64,000 nt of DNA from Leishmania martiniquensis (GCF_017916325.1 NC_090153.1:369501-433500); one strand, 5' to 3'; shown: positions 35,901 through 45,649, counted from the first letter of the stretch. Notes: generated from the sequence alone by a model not told the origin. Numbers and translations are program-made.

Positions 35901-38442
35901 CGGGTCAAATCGCATCTGCTCAACGAACGCGGGTCCAGCGGTGTTGACGAGGGCAGGGCCGACAGCTATGGCGCAGCTGCGCGAGTTTCTCGCCGACTTC
36001 GCGCAGCTGGAGCATCAGCTGTTTCGCACCAGCGCTTTCAAAGAAAAGAGCGTGAGCAGTAGGGAGGGCTCAGCGCATTCCTCCACTGGGCCGCAACAGC
36101 AGCGGCCGGCATTCCTTACACATAAGGAGCGGGAAGGCGGCCTGGTGGCGATGCGCGGCGGCGCGTCTGGCCCGCCGGCGTCGTCAACTCTGATGGCCAC
36201 GGAAGACGAATTCATCGCTGCCTCCGCACAGCTTCTTTGCCGCACGGAGGTCACGGAGCGGGTGGAGCTGGAGCGCCGGTTGCTCGGCGAGCACCACGAG
36301 TTCCTGCGCGGGCCGTCGCTGCTGAACAGGGCTGTCCTCTACACCGCCAGGATGCAGGTGCCACCGCTCTTCTCGCCTTTGCTGCTGGACATGCCCTCTG
36401 ACGTGGCGTTGCGCCAGGCCGCTCGTCTCTTCAAGGCAGAACAAAAGGCGCGCTTTGAAGTCATTCACCTGTACGAGTCAATGCCGCTCGCATGTCTACG
36501 CCGGCCCATGTTGAGCCCCGCCGCAAACGCCCGTCTAAGTGACCTCCTGCGGCTCTTGAGCGGCGTGGACGACCCATGGGGTGACGCGGAGCGTAGCGAG
36601 CGAGGCTTCTACCGCGAAACTGCCGCCTACAAACGCCTCGCGGCCCCCGCAAGCAGCACGAACAAGCTGGCGCATAGCACTACCCCCTCCTGCGCACCGC
36701 ATTTCTCTTCGACTTGGCTTGGCGCCGGCAACGCTGTCGGCGCGCAGAGTCCCTGGCGGGCGACGCTGTTGCATGGGCCGACGCACGGCGACGGTGGTTG
36801 CCATCCGCCACCAGCTATGGGGTCGACGTTGCCGTCCATACAGCGGCCGACCTCAAACAGGACTTTAAGCAGACGTCAAGCTCTCGTGAAGGTGGCGCCG
36901 TGCGTACACCGCTGCTCCAACCCTCCCGGCGCGGCATCTCTCCCGTCAAATACAGCATCCATCCTCGCCTATCCCAGCAGCCCAGCAGAGTCGCTCGCGC
37001 CGGGCAGTAGCGTTGTTTCGGGGACGGGCGAGGACGACCATCACACGAGCGGCTTTGCGGCCACCTGGCACCGCGGTAGAGGCGACGCGCACAGCCGAAC
37101 AGCGATCGCGTCGCCACACCGCCGCCTGCGCGGCCCGCCGCTGCCGCTGCTGCGTAAACTGCTGCGTAGCCCCGGCCGCGCACGCAGCGGCACACCGCAT
37201 CTGCCACGCCAGCGAGTTTCTGTCGTCGCTACGCCCACCCCCGGCAGTAGAGAGGGCAACAGTGGGCCGCAGCCGCCTTTCTCAATCTCCTTCATAAATG
37301 CCGCGCATGCTATGCTCGCAGCCATTGGAAAGACTTCAACAGTGGAAGGGAGGAAAGCTGCGGCAGTGGGCACGGCGAGGTCTGCTCAGCGGACCGCCCC
37401 TCTCGGCGCAGCGCGGCGTAGTCGCGCCGACTTCTTTGATGGCATACTCCCGACCCATCCTGCCGGCGAAGTCGATCTCAGATCGAGATCTTCGGCGGCA
37501 GCGGTGGTACCATTGGTCAAGCTGCACCACGCCACCGCAGCGCCGCCAGAGCCTCTGTCACCGCCTTCGACGGTGCATGAGGAGCCGCGCTGTCCGCGTC
37601 AGCAGAGCTGCACTTGCATCCTGCCGCAAGTCGGCTCGAACCTGGCTGGTACGGACACACTGCTCAGCGTCCGACTGCCCATTTTGTTGGGCCCTGTTGG
37701 CGCTGGCGCGTTTCCGGTCTCCACCATAGCCGCCGCAGCAGCAGCCGAGGTGGCCGATCGCCGCTGCGCGACACGGTGGTCCATCGGCGGCGGCCGCTCT
37801 CCACCCCAAACACCCCTGTCCGTGCGGAGCGAGCTGCGCGACGGCGGCGCCGAGGCAGGTGGCAGTGCGGCCAGGACTGAGCTGCACCCAAGGCACCAAC
37901 AGCAGCAGTCGCCGTCCACAGTCTCCGCAGTGTTCTCGGTGCCGGTCTCAGCGCCTTTGGTGAACTGCCGCGTCGAGGCGGTGGACTTTCCGCCCTCGCC
38001 GGTGCTTTCCTCATCCGCGTCGGCGGTGGCACAGAGGGTAGCCGACGGTGGGCACCTGACACCCACCACCCCGCCTCGCTGCCATCCACCCGAGCCGCCT
38101 CCGCGTCAATGCCACACCGCGGATTACGTGAGCGAACCACCCGAAAGACCTGCCGTCGCTCCCTGCGCTGCCGATCGCGCGGACGCCACTCTCTCACCCA
38201 GCGGCCCTGCTTCTACAGAGGCATTATTCAGCTCCTCTTCTCGTCCACCTCAGCACTCTACTGCAGCCCACAGCGACGGCAGCACAGCTGGCGCGATGGG
38301 CGTGAGCAGCGGTGGGATACGCAGCAGTGATGCCAAATGGGCCGTTTCACCGACGATCAAGGGGCCGCTATCATTGGCAGCCCGTGTGGTTGCCGCCTCC
38401 GTCGCCTCCACAGCGCAATGCCCGTCGCTCTCCGTGCGATAA
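32920..38442 (+). CDS. Large IQ-motif protein, otherwise low-complexity
   Basis: 1840 residues from ATG 32920 (MAAAGPESGQSL); an in-frame extension upstream begins only with GTG. Most of the protein is Ser/Pro/Ala-rich with no fold signal, including a proline run near 395-402. A conserved-looking basic helical core around 800-960 contains IQ-type units, with the clearest at 839 (YRIQCKWRRFLQLRR), then AVQLLVPWMRRRLQRL, SARLLQRVFRGEAVRS, LAVIRRYVQRW and VVGQCVQGHLRLFR. IQ motifs bind calmodulin or related EF-hand proteins. A second folded-looking, charged region at about 1025-1260 (LREFLADFAQLEHQLFR, FIAASAQLLCRTEVTE, LRQAARLFKAEQKARFEV) follows. A cytoskeletal or flagellar role is possible, but function is unknown. 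GC3 and codon use look like the neighbours. Confidence 0.75.
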   Translation: MAAAGPESGQSLCTRSSTVMLSLPLISGEFSTSSCCSVISHGSSSPSQGSTCASPGSLPVASRVASAMHSIRGGTAHLCHAPITASLSADPQHSTFSAPHVSRRSRTTAAMASSAEGHARGFGGPPDSARSSGPQLHHLGSPGSEAVDTDNGPHGADQTTTNALGATWVHSSSPRIQQQSGGKMQPCAPHHPGLLRSSPASTAALAPLSVLMTQWMPPPPEPQPGECVLAAAVAMPAPDVPSKKPVASTSQPLAPLSVVHQGRQCLRALVEGQCETWSPNSNSALVDSSVSSGAPSPPVVTALQPPSRCDGSGARARSDVNSREGAVPLAGSREMEGATATAPVRPPQLQLQQESEVSDAPLQTVSPLGQHDDLLGVSMCSLSMASLTMSTVDELPPPPPPPPVQLLLGRGAKVSRGGPFSSLPPPRVRTPPRPLLRCLDDPKSHVRAPPHAHTSDCSTADGAGSNILSASTASGRRDSFTSSTLRESTGPMKPFLLSNVATSHQSLSSGILVFSAALLGASVDGIGASGANKPPSYVSAHPNGATSPAQPSNNSSSATIHDSLLVKVQSPVNADGVEAEHIVPPHLAVRPPPSPPDRSCTPASVAATAESSSAWHNALGAEADGCSGAASLLATDACDAFGKPVQSSESLVARPPPPSMASKTARRTNKTDSSEDLNSKTSGAVALGNSKLPPMTAIGQESSLVSSEASARDRLSKAQALSSRQQELAQSFRSRIQVGVRAPRRQRTIQRVNSASRDQRYSNGISRDSTAERGNSTRRRGDSLRRTKGQPAQHPGAALSFTGVALTAVAAAKLLKPVHALRVSRRFEEVIAPAAAYRIQCKWRRFLQLRRVEQKTAVQLLVPWMRRRLQRLHRTKEASARLLQRVFRGEAVRSFHRYLYEQMKRVHALAVIRRYVQRWEAQNLYRGLQAQRDERVVVVGQCVQGHLRLFRAEQIEWNAIVQEGATTLQVRPCVSTQDWVEGVAALTGVVLDPCGSNRICSTNAGPAVLTRAGPTAMAQLREFLADFAQLEHQLFRTSAFKEKSVSSREGSAHSSTGPQQQRPAFLTHKEREGGLVAMRGGASGPPASSTLMATEDEFIAASAQLLCRTEVTERVELERRLLGEHHEFLRGPSLLNRAVLYTARMQVPPLFSPLLLDMPSDVALRQAARLFKAEQKARFEVIHLYESMPLACLRRPMLSPAANARLSDLLRLLSGVDDPWGDAERSERGFYRETAAYKRLAAPASSTNKLAHSTTPSCAPHFSSTWLGAGNAVGAQSPWRATLLHGPTHGDGGCHPPPAMGSTLPSIQRPTSNRTLSRRQALVKVAPCVHRCSNPPGAASLPSNTASILAYPSSPAESLAPGSSVVSGTGEDDHHTSGFAATWHRGRGDAHSRTAIASPHRRLRGPPLPLLRKLLRSPGRARSGTPHLPRQRVSVVATPTPGSREGNSGPQPPFSISFINAAHAMLAAIGKTSTVEGRKAAAVGTARSAQRTAPLGAARRSRADFFDGILPTHPAGEVDLRSRSSAAAVVPLVKLHHATAAPPEPLSPPSTVHEEPRCPRQQSCTCILPQVGSNLAGTDTLLSVRLPILLGPVGAGAFPVSTIAAAAAAEVADRRCATRWSIGGGRSPPQTPLSVRSELRDGGAEAGGSAARTELHPRHQQQQSPSTVSAVFSVPVSAPLVNCRVEAVDFPPSPVLSSSASAVAQRVADGGHLTPTTPPRCHPPEPPPRQCHTADYVSEPPERPAVAPCAADRADATLSPSGPASTEALFSSSSRPPQHSTAAHSDGSTAGAMGVSSGGIRSSDAKWAVSPTIKGPLSLAARVVAASVASTAQCPSLSVR

Positions 38443-39512
38443 GCTTGCATGTGTTGGGGTGCCTGAACGTCTGCCTCTGAAGATGGCACAGGCCCGCCTG
38501 TACTCTAAAAGCGCGCCCGGCAGAGGCGGCTTACCCGCGTTCTCCCCCCCTCCCCATTTGCCCCCAATCGATTCGCACCCACGCGTACGTGCAAGTCTCT
38601 ACGCACCATTCGATTGCGTATAGGGGGGGCGACGCAGGAACTCAGCACATCTGCAGAGGGACTGGGTGCGCTAAGTATGTATATAAGTCTATGTAAGCTT
38701 GTGTGGCGGACGAAGAGGAAGACGGCTCCTGCGATGAGCCGCGGAGGCAGAGGATGAGCCAGGGCGTCATGAGAAGCCTCATGCCATTTCCCACCACCAC
38801 CACCACTCACCTCTGGAGCATCCCTTCCTCCTCATCCTCACTGGCGCATGTCCATCTCGCGACTGGTGGCATGCGTCTCCATCCGTGCGTTGGCCGGTGT
38901 CCCCTTGCATGCCTTGCCCTGTTTCTGCTCTTTACCTCTGCCGCCTATGCCGCCCATCGTGCGCTCGGCGCCTTCCTGTTTCCCCGCGTGCCCCTTCTTC
39001 CTCCTCTCAGACTTGTCGACGGCGCGCGCGCCAACATCTCTCTCTTTACCACGTAAGCACGCATGCGCACCTGTTTCTCTGGTGGCCTCCGCACCTGTTA
39101 TGCGCGCGAAAGCGTTATGCCTTCGCCTCTTGGTGGCACGAAGGAAATTGCTGTGGCCCTCCACAGCGCCGTGTTCAATTCCATTTTGGTGGGCGTTTCT
39201 CGCTACCCTTTGTGTGCGTGTGTGTGAGTAAGGTGGGGAAGCGGGGGAGAAAGAGAGAGTGAGAGGGGGGTCGCTGCATGCGCGTGCGTCTCTCCGCTGC
39301 CTCCTCCACCGCCCGTCATCGTCTCCTGCCCTTCACTCCTCTCCTCCTTTCTGTCTTGGGCATTCGCGAGACTGCCTGCCTGCAGTACATCCTCTCTATG
39401 CGGACAACCTCTCCTCCCTCCCTCTCCTCTCCTCTCCTCCCCCCTTCTACCCCCTCACACACACACACGTGTGTCATCGGCGCAAGAGGAATAAAAGCAG
39501 TGCGAGGGGGAA
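38443..39512. other. Intergenic spacer
   Basis: 1,070 bp. No gene seen. Pyrimidine-rich blocks near 39299-39355 and 39400-39455 are followed by a CA repeat near 39456-39470, just before the next gene; the first AG after these is a likely acceptor near 39485. Confidence 0.5.
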
Positions 39513-40088
39513 ATGGCGAATAGGCGTCTCGCCAAGAGCCACCGCATGGCGCGCAAGAAGAAGAGGAAAACGGCGAAACGATCTTCGGCAGACGGGTCCA
39601 CCGCTCGCGCGGGTGCCGGGAAGGCGACCCGGAAGCAGAAGATGGCCGAGGCGCGAGTGCGTGTTGTTGACGGTGTCGCGACGAAGCAGAAGAGTTGGTT
39701 TGAAGACATTGAATCGCTGAAGAGGCAGAAGAGTAAACTGCTGAAACAGCAAGCGGCAGAGCGGATGGTGCTGAAGGAGCACATGCGGGACCTTGAGGCC
39801 CGCAAGGACCGCATTCGCCGCGGCGAGACAGCCAGGATGGAGCGCCGCGAGCTTGCCAAGTACATGCGTCAGCTGAAGCAAGAGCAACAGGTGAAGCATG
39901 CGTCAGAACTTTCGAACGTGGAGGCGGAGCTGAAGCGCCTGATGGACGAACGCGACAAGGTGCGTGCGGCACGCGTGGCAGCCGGCATGAACGAAGAGGA
40001 CGCCGACTGGGAAGACGTTGGCGACGCGGATGATGAAGACGTTGATGAGGACGAGCTGCAACGCATGTTCGCACACCTGACAATGTAA
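39513..40088 (+). CDS. Small basic coiled-coil protein, probably nucleolar
   Basis: 191 residues. The first 50 are strongly basic (HRMARKKKRKTAKRSS), a likely nuclear/nucleolar signal. Residues about 60-155 form a continuous charged helix (ESLKRQKSKLLKQQAAERMV, AELKRLMDERDKVRAARVAA) predicted to be coiled coil. The C-terminus is acidic (EEDADWEDVGDADDEDVDED) ending in LQRMFAHLTM. The basic-helix-acid layout is common in ribosome-biogenesis factors, but no named family is recognised, so function is left open. Confidence 0.75.
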   Translation: MANRRLAKSHRMARKKKRKTAKRSSADGSTARAGAGKATRKQKMAEARVRVVDGVATKQKSWFEDIESLKRQKSKLLKQQAAERMVLKEHMRDLEARKDRIRRGETARMERRELAKYMRQLKQEQQVKHASELSNVEAELKRLMDERDKVRAARVAAGMNEEDADWEDVGDADDEDVDEDELQRMFAHLTM

Positions 40089-41039
40089 GCCCTTCCCCTC
40101 CTTTCTTTGCCCACTCTCCCCTGTTCTGTGCGGCGGTGGCTTCCACCCCTTCCGCCTCTCCCCATCTCCTCGGTGCTAGTGATGGCCGTCTGCACGTCCT
40201 TCTCACACATTACGAATCCTGTCCTCTTGCTCCTCTTGCGTGTGTCTGAGTCTGTGTGCTTCGTGCGTGCAGAACGGCAGGATAAGGGGAGAGGAGTAAG
40301 AAGAAGAAAGAGGCGGCAATGTAAAGGGTGCGCAGACGCTCTCTTTGCTGTTGAGACAGCGGCTGTGGAGCGCTTGTGGGCGGTGGGCAGGCGCTCTCCA
40401 ACGCTCGCCAGTCTCATACGCACACACCGTCTCCTCTTCACCATCACAGTCCTCCCCGCGATTCTGTCAGTACCGCACAACTTTCATGCGTGCCCTAGGT
40501 CGAGTAAGCGATAGTGCCCCCTCCTCTCCACTTCCCCCCGCCCTCTGTCTACTCTCCTTGAATACATCGGGGGCTCTCTGCGGGTGAAGTGGAGAGAGAG
40601 AGAGACTCGGACGAGGTGTGAGAGGGAAGGGAAGGGGGGCACGATCCGAGTGAGGTGAAGCTAAAACAAATGTTGCGCCTCTCTCCATCTATCTGTATAT
40701 ATATATATATATGTGCGCGCGCGAAGGAGTGAAGATGAACGGAAGGGGAAGGGGGGAGGGACAGAGAAGACCGCTGGCGACGTCTTGACTCGCTGCTTAC
40801 TTGTGCTTTTGAGTGCCTCCAGCAATCGCCCTCCCTCTCTCGCTCGCGCTTTCCATCGTTCTATCCGCCTACCCCTTCCCCTTTCTCTCCTCATCATCGG
40901 CCGGCTTGGCATCCGTCTCTGCAGAGTGTACGCACATCCCCTGCCCTGCATTCTACACGAAAGCCGAACTACCCTCCCTTCTCGAGCCACCCGCCGAGCA
41001 GTGGTGTCCCCCGCTGACGTAGACAGCGAGACCTCATCG
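40089..41039. other. Intergenic spacer before UGP
   Basis: 951 bp. A TA run at about 40695-40713 passes into a CG alternation. A pyrimidine tract lies at 40825-40898. No gene seen. An open frame joins this spacer to UGP, but the UGP family start is at 41040. Confidence 0.6.
40825..40924 (+). promoter_or_regulatory. Polypyrimidine tract and acceptor for UGP
   Basis: A long C/T-rich tract is followed by TCTGCAG with AG at 40923-40924, 115 nt before the UGP ATG. In-frame codons upstream of this AG would be removed. Confidence 0.5.
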
Positions 41040-42515
41040 ATGGAAATCGACATGAGGCCCATCAGCGTCGCCGCTCAGGCGTGCGTGAAGAAGATGCGCG
41101 ACGCCAAAGTAAGCGACGCGTTCATCCGCACCTTCGTTGCACAGCATGCCATGGTCAGCAACGGAGAGACAGGGTCGATTCCTGACTCCACCATCACGCC
41201 TATCGAGTCCCTCGATGCGCTGGATGAGCTCACCGCCGAGTGTGACAACGCTGTCCTTCAGAGCACCGTCGTAATGAAGCTGAACGGCGGCCTCGGCACC
41301 AGTATGGGGCTGCACTGCGCCAAGACGCTGCTCGAGGTCAAAGACGGCAAGGCGTTTCTGGACTTTACGGCACTGCAGGTGCAGTACCTTCGCCAACACT
41401 GCAGCGAGCACCTGCGCTTTATGGTAATGGACAGCTTCCACACATCCGCTGGCACCAAAAAGTTCCTCAGAGAGCGCTACCCTTGGCTGTACGACGTCTT
41501 CGACGCAGAGGTGGAGCTGATGCAGAACCAGGTGCCCAAAATATTGCAGGACACGCTGGAGCCGGCAGTGTGGGCCGCAGATCCGGAGTGCGAGTGGGCG
41601 CCGCCGGGGCACGGCGACATCTACACTGCTTTGTACGGCTCCGGCAAGCTACAAGAACTCGTCCAGAAGGGGTACCGTTACATGTTTGTCAGCAACGGCG
41701 ACAACCTCGGCGCCACCATCGACAGGCGTGTGCTGGCGTACATGGAGGACCGGAGGATCGACTTCCTCATGGAGGTGTGTCGCCGCACGGAGAGCGACAA
41801 GAAGGGTGGTCACTTGGCCCAACGTACGATGCGCATAAAGGGCAAAGACGGTCGGCCAGACGCTGAGAAGACGGTGCTGCTGCTGCGGGAATCTGCCCAG
41901 TGCCCTAAGGAGGATATGGGCAGATTCCAGGATATCCGCAAGTATTCCTTCTTCAACACGAACAACCTGTGGGTTCGTCTCCCGGCGCTGCTGGCAACGA
42001 TGGAGGAGCACGGCGGCACACTACCGCTGCCGGTCATCCGAAACGAGAAGACGGTCGATCCATCGAACTCAGCATCACCCAAAGTGTACCAGCTGGAAAC
42101 CGCCATGGGCGCCGCCATCTCCATGTTTGAGAAGGCGTCGGCCATCGTCGTGCCGCGCAGCCGCTTTGCGCCAGTGAAGACGTGCGCCGACCTCCTCGCT
42201 CTGCGATCTGACGCCTACGTCGTGACGGACGACTTCCGGCTGACCCTCAGCGACCGCTGCCATGGCTGCCCCCCCGTTGTCGACCTCGACAGTGCGCACT
42301 ACAAGACACTGGACGGCTTCGAGAAGCTCGTGGAGCACGGTGTGCCGTCACTGGTCGAGTGCAAGCGCGTGACAGTGAAGGGGCTTGTTCAGTTCGGCAC
42401 GGGTAACGTTCTCAAAGGCACGGTGACGATCGAAAACGCAGACAGCGCCTCGACGTTCGTGACCCCCAATGACGCGAAACTGACCGACACAACGGCTTCG
42501 CCGCCGCTGCCTTGA
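41040..42515 (+). CDS. UGP: UTP-glucose-1-phosphate uridylyltransferase (UGP)
   Basis: 491 residues. It makes UDP-glucose from UTP and glucose-1-phosphate (EC 2.7.7.9), which feeds UDP-galactose, beta-linked glycans and surface glycoconjugates. The nucleotide-binding loop VVMKLNGGLGTSMGL is at about 79-93, followed by VQYLRQHCSEHLRFMVMDSF, the PPGHGDIYTALYGSGKL substrate loop, VSNGDNLGATID with the metal-binding Asp, KKGGHLA with the conserved Lys, FNTNNLW, and a C-terminal left-handed beta-helix segment (VTVKGLVQFGTGNVLKGTV). Length equals known Leishmania UGP. It begins MEIDMRP, which matches the family N-terminus. Sequence differences from the L. major protein I remember suggest a species well separated from it. 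Confidence 0.97.
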   Translation: MEIDMRPISVAAQACVKKMRDAKVSDAFIRTFVAQHAMVSNGETGSIPDSTITPIESLDALDELTAECDNAVLQSTVVMKLNGGLGTSMGLHCAKTLLEVKDGKAFLDFTALQVQYLRQHCSEHLRFMVMDSFHTSAGTKKFLRERYPWLYDVFDAEVELMQNQVPKILQDTLEPAVWAADPECEWAPPGHGDIYTALYGSGKLQELVQKGYRYMFVSNGDNLGATIDRRVLAYMEDRRIDFLMEVCRRTESDKKGGHLAQRTMRIKGKDGRPDAEKTVLLLRESAQCPKEDMGRFQDIRKYSFFNTNNLWVRLPALLATMEEHGGTLPLPVIRNEKTVDPSNSASPKVYQLETAMGAAISMFEKASAIVVPRSRFAPVKTCADLLALRSDAYVVTDDFRLTLSDRCHGCPPVVDLDSAHYKTLDGFEKLVEHGVPSLVECKRVTVKGLVQFGTGNVLKGTVTIENADSASTFVTPNDAKLTDTTASPPLP

Positions 42516-43442
42516 GAGAGATCGGGTCGCGAAGAGCTGGCAGGCTGACAAGGAAAAGAAGCAGCATCACACTGAATACGGCAGACCAAGCCGGCTAAAT
42601 GCTTCGGAGAAGCGGTGCAGTATCACCCATGTCCAAGGGTCATTGCATCTGCCTCATGTCCATCTATGTGCATACATATGTATGCCCGCGCAAGTAGACG
42701 TATGGCGGCGCGCCATGCTCTCCTCTCGTTGCGATGCCATGCTTCTCCCCGTGAGAACGGCATACACCTCTATCCATCATCTTCATGATTTCTTGTCCCG
42801 CTCAGCTCATCGATCACTCCAGTTTGGGCTGGTGTGTAGGGGGTGTATTCCGTGCGCGACAGGTTAGGTCGTGCACGCCTTGCCGCCGCCTCAGCGACGG
42901 CGTTGCCTTAATGTATCGGGTGTGCCTCCTTTCTCGCCGCCTCATCGCTCTCTCGTCTTCGCCTGTTACCCCTCACCTCCCTCCCTCCCTCCTGCAATTT
43001 GCTCGTGCTTCTCGCGCGCCTTTCCGTGGACGAGGGCAGCGCTAAGTAGGGGCGTCAGTGTTTCGGCGGTGGTGCAAACAATTGCTGCAGGGTACCCTCT
43101 CCTCCTCGTTCCCGGCGGCCCGCATCCGCGTAAACGACCCTTACATATACTCACACACGCCTAATCCTAAAGTGTGTGTGGGGGGGGGAGGGGGAAGGCG
43201 GGTGGATATGTCAGTGCGGCGCGACACAAACGACGAGTCACAGAGAACGCGCCGCTGCACAGCACAGCGAGGGCAAAGACAGCGCACAATCGCCCCACAG
43301 AAAGCTAAGAGGGCGCCTCGCGTCATCACGTAAGAAATCGGTCGACGTGCGCCTGCTGTAGACGAGCAAGCGTGCAAGACAGTGGGCCAAAGTGCGTGTG
43401 AAGTGCGGCAGTCCTGTATGTGCTCTGCCCTCTTCACTTGAG
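42516..43442. other. Intergenic spacer
   Basis: 927 bp. It has short pyrimidine blocks near 42940-42997 and 43098-43112 and a G8-G9 run near 43181-43189. No gene seen. Confidence 0.55.
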
Positions 43443-44771
43443 ATGACGACGCTTGCCTCATCGCCACCGCTGTACGCGGGCGGTGTCGCGGCAGCGGAGG
43501 GGCCAGCATCGGGCAGTCTCTCCACGAATGCTGTGACGCGCAACTTCTCCGACCTCCACGCGCCAACGTGGTTTGCGCTTCTCACCACCAACATCGCGGC
43601 CCGTACTCTTCTTCTACATCCAATACAGCTCGCGATCAGCCGCAAGCGTGTGACGCGCGAGAGCACGCCGCCGACGGTCATAGGCCTTGTGAAAGCGTCC
43701 TACCGTGGCGGTCGCACCTCAGCGTATGGCGCAGCCTGCACGGAGGGTCAGTACGATTTTGGCATGGGTGGTATTCGAGGCTGCTATCGCGGGGTAGGGA
43801 CGGCACTGCTGTGCAACCTGCTGGGCGAGACCAGCTACCTTTTCACGCTGGAAACGATGAAAGAGTACGTGGAGACAGCCGCACCCAATCGCTCGGAGAA
43901 CATCTTTGCCGCAAGCAGCTACTCCGCCGCTGTGGGGGCAATGTGTGGGGACCTCGTCGCTCTGCTCCTCGTCAGTCCTCTCGTGATGGTGTGCAATCGG
44001 CAGATGACGGCGGGGTATAGTATGGCGTCGGCGAACCCCTACATGAACATGCCGCACACCTTGCGCACCGTGTGGGGTCTGCATCAGAAGAAAGCAGCAA
44101 CGGCGGGGCACGTCTGGCCCGTCGAGCGCGTGCGCCGTGGCTTGAGTGGTGTCTATCAGGGCCTGGGTGCGGGTCTGCTGCGCATCCCATCGAGCGGGTG
44201 CTGGTGGGGGCTTTACACGAAGTCGAAGGAGACGCTCTACATTGCTGCTGAGCCGGCACTTACCGCGTGGGAGCAGGAGTGCCGGACCGCAGCAGTGGCC
44301 TACGACGCGCCGGCGGCGGAGGCGTCAGACAACAGGGCAGCCCCTTTGTGGCGCCAGAATTGGCTCCTCTCCCCAACAGACAACCCGCTGCTGAACGCAG
44401 CGGCGAGCATTATTGCAAGTGTGTGCACGACGCTCCTCTTCAACCCGATTGCGGTCGTTCAGACGCGTCAGCAAGCCCTTTCACCGCGGCTTTGGGAGGA
44501 GCCGACGATGGCGGCGGCCAAGGGGGGTGGGCCGGCGTCCCCATCGTCGGCAGCGGTGCAGAGGCATAGATGGAAGTCATCTCTGCCGTTCCGCCATGCC
44601 TACGGCGTCGCCAACGACCTCGCACGCAAGGAGGGTGTGCGAGGCTTCTTCAAAGGTGCCCCAGCAAACATATCCGTGGCTGTGCTGGATGGCATTATCT
44701 TCACGCTACTCTTCGAGTTCACGAAGCTCGGTAGTGACATTCAGTTCCTCGAGAAGCTTCACACAGGGTAG
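43443..44771 (+). CDS. Atypical mitochondrial carrier family protein
   Basis: 442 residues with the three-repeat layout of SLC25 carriers: repeat starts at HPIQLAISRKR (Pro60), SPLVMVCNRQM (Pro179) and NPIAVVQTRQQ (Pro335), each followed by the Gly-rich even-helix entry (GIRGCYRGVGTALLCN, GLSGVYQGLGAGLLRIP, GVRGFFKGAPANI). In each signature PX[DE]XX[KR]X[RK]Q the Pro, Arg and Gln/Lys remain, but the acidic residue is Gln, Val and Ala, so the usual matrix salt-bridge network is absent. The substrate cannot be assigned. ATG 43443 gives MTTLASS; the upstream in-frame codon is only GTG. Ala/Ser-rich insertions follow the second repeat. Confidence 0.85.
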   Translation: MTTLASSPPLYAGGVAAAEGPASGSLSTNAVTRNFSDLHAPTWFALLTTNIAARTLLLHPIQLAISRKRVTRESTPPTVIGLVKASYRGGRTSAYGAACTEGQYDFGMGGIRGCYRGVGTALLCNLLGETSYLFTLETMKEYVETAAPNRSENIFAASSYSAAVGAMCGDLVALLLVSPLVMVCNRQMTAGYSMASANPYMNMPHTLRTVWGLHQKKAATAGHVWPVERVRRGLSGVYQGLGAGLLRIPSSGCWWGLYTKSKETLYIAAEPALTAWEQECRTAAVAYDAPAAEASDNRAAPLWRQNWLLSPTDNPLLNAAASIIASVCTTLLFNPIAVVQTRQQALSPRLWEEPTMAAAKGGGPASPSSAAVQRHRWKSSLPFRHAYGVANDLARKEGVRGFFKGAPANISVAVLDGIIFTLLFEFTKLGSDIQFLEKLHTG

Positions 44772-45106
44772 CCAACAACGGCCATGCATGACAGAAACCG
44801 CACGGGCAACCGCCTCGCTTCAAGGCGCGTAAAGGGAGTCGAGAGGGGGCAGGAATCTCGCTGGAGTGTGTTTAGGTGATGGTGGCTGTGACCCTAGTCG
44901 GTGTGTGCCCATATCTGCGCACTTAGATGTATGTCTGTGTGTGTGTGTGTGTGTACGTGCCTGTGTGTCGAAGAGGAGGAAGCTCTCCTCCCCTCCCGCG
45001 GCCATCCCTCTCCCCCTGTCGCCCTCCGCTCGTCTTCTCTGGTCACCTCCTTTTCTATTGGATCCTCACTGACTGGCATGGACGCGCTCACGTGAGCTTC
45101 ACGTGC

Positions 45107-45649
45107 ATGCAACTGCTGTCGCACGGGTGCGTCTATGCGTGTATCGTCTTGCGATTGATCCAGACGAGCTTCACGCGCAGTGTTTCGCACGGGACAACTC
45201 AGCTTGTGTCGAGCGTGCTGCCGCCACTAGTGGTCCCCGCCCTCACGTGCGCCACCGTCTCCCTCCCCACCTACTCGGGCGCTCCACTTCGGCCCTCTCA
45301 AGTCTTCGAAGGTATGAGGATCATCATGGAAAGCCGCGACGACTGCGGTGGTCGCAGGGCGGGGGAAAGAGGAGAGGGGGGCAAATGGGGGGCTGCAGCA
45401 CCTGGCGCTGTCCCTCAGACCTTCTGTGGGGGACTATCGTCTAAAGAAGCAGAAACTACTCCCTCCCCTCCCGCACACACACACACACACACAGCACTGA
45501 TGCGACCACGTGTTCAATCACAGAAAAGGAAGAAAATAAAAGGGCAGGCGGGTGACCAGAGGCACCATATCTTGCATGCAGAGAGGGGGAGGGGCGTGAG
45601 AGAGCTGCCCCTCTGTGTAGCTGCCCCCGGCACGGCTGCACGTACTTGA
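45107..45649 (+). CDS. Doubtful small open frame
   Basis: 180 codons from ATG 45107. The first ~75 residues are fairly hydrophobic (CVYACIVLRLIQTSF, SSVLPPLVVPALTCATVSLP) with mostly G/C third bases, and the rest is low-complexity with a Thr-His run from a CA repeat. The rear half reads through obvious spacer repeats, so if anything is real it is the front. No family is recognised, and a second frame of the same DNA is also open. Kept only as a candidate. Confidence 0.15.
   Translation: MQLLSHGCVYACIVLRLIQTSFTRSVSHGTTQLVSSVLPPLVVPALTCATVSLPTYSGAPLRPSQVFEGMRIIMESRDDCGGRRAGERGEGGKWGAAAPGAVPQTFCGGLSSKEAETTPSPPAHTHTHTALMRPRVQSQKRKKIKGQAGDQRHHILHAERGRGVRELPLCVAAPGTAART

Noticed and set aside
40713..41039. 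109-residue N-terminal extension of UGP
   Set aside because: Begins with a non-ATG-like spacer sequence after a TA repeat and crosses the splice acceptor; the known UGP N-terminus starts at 41040.
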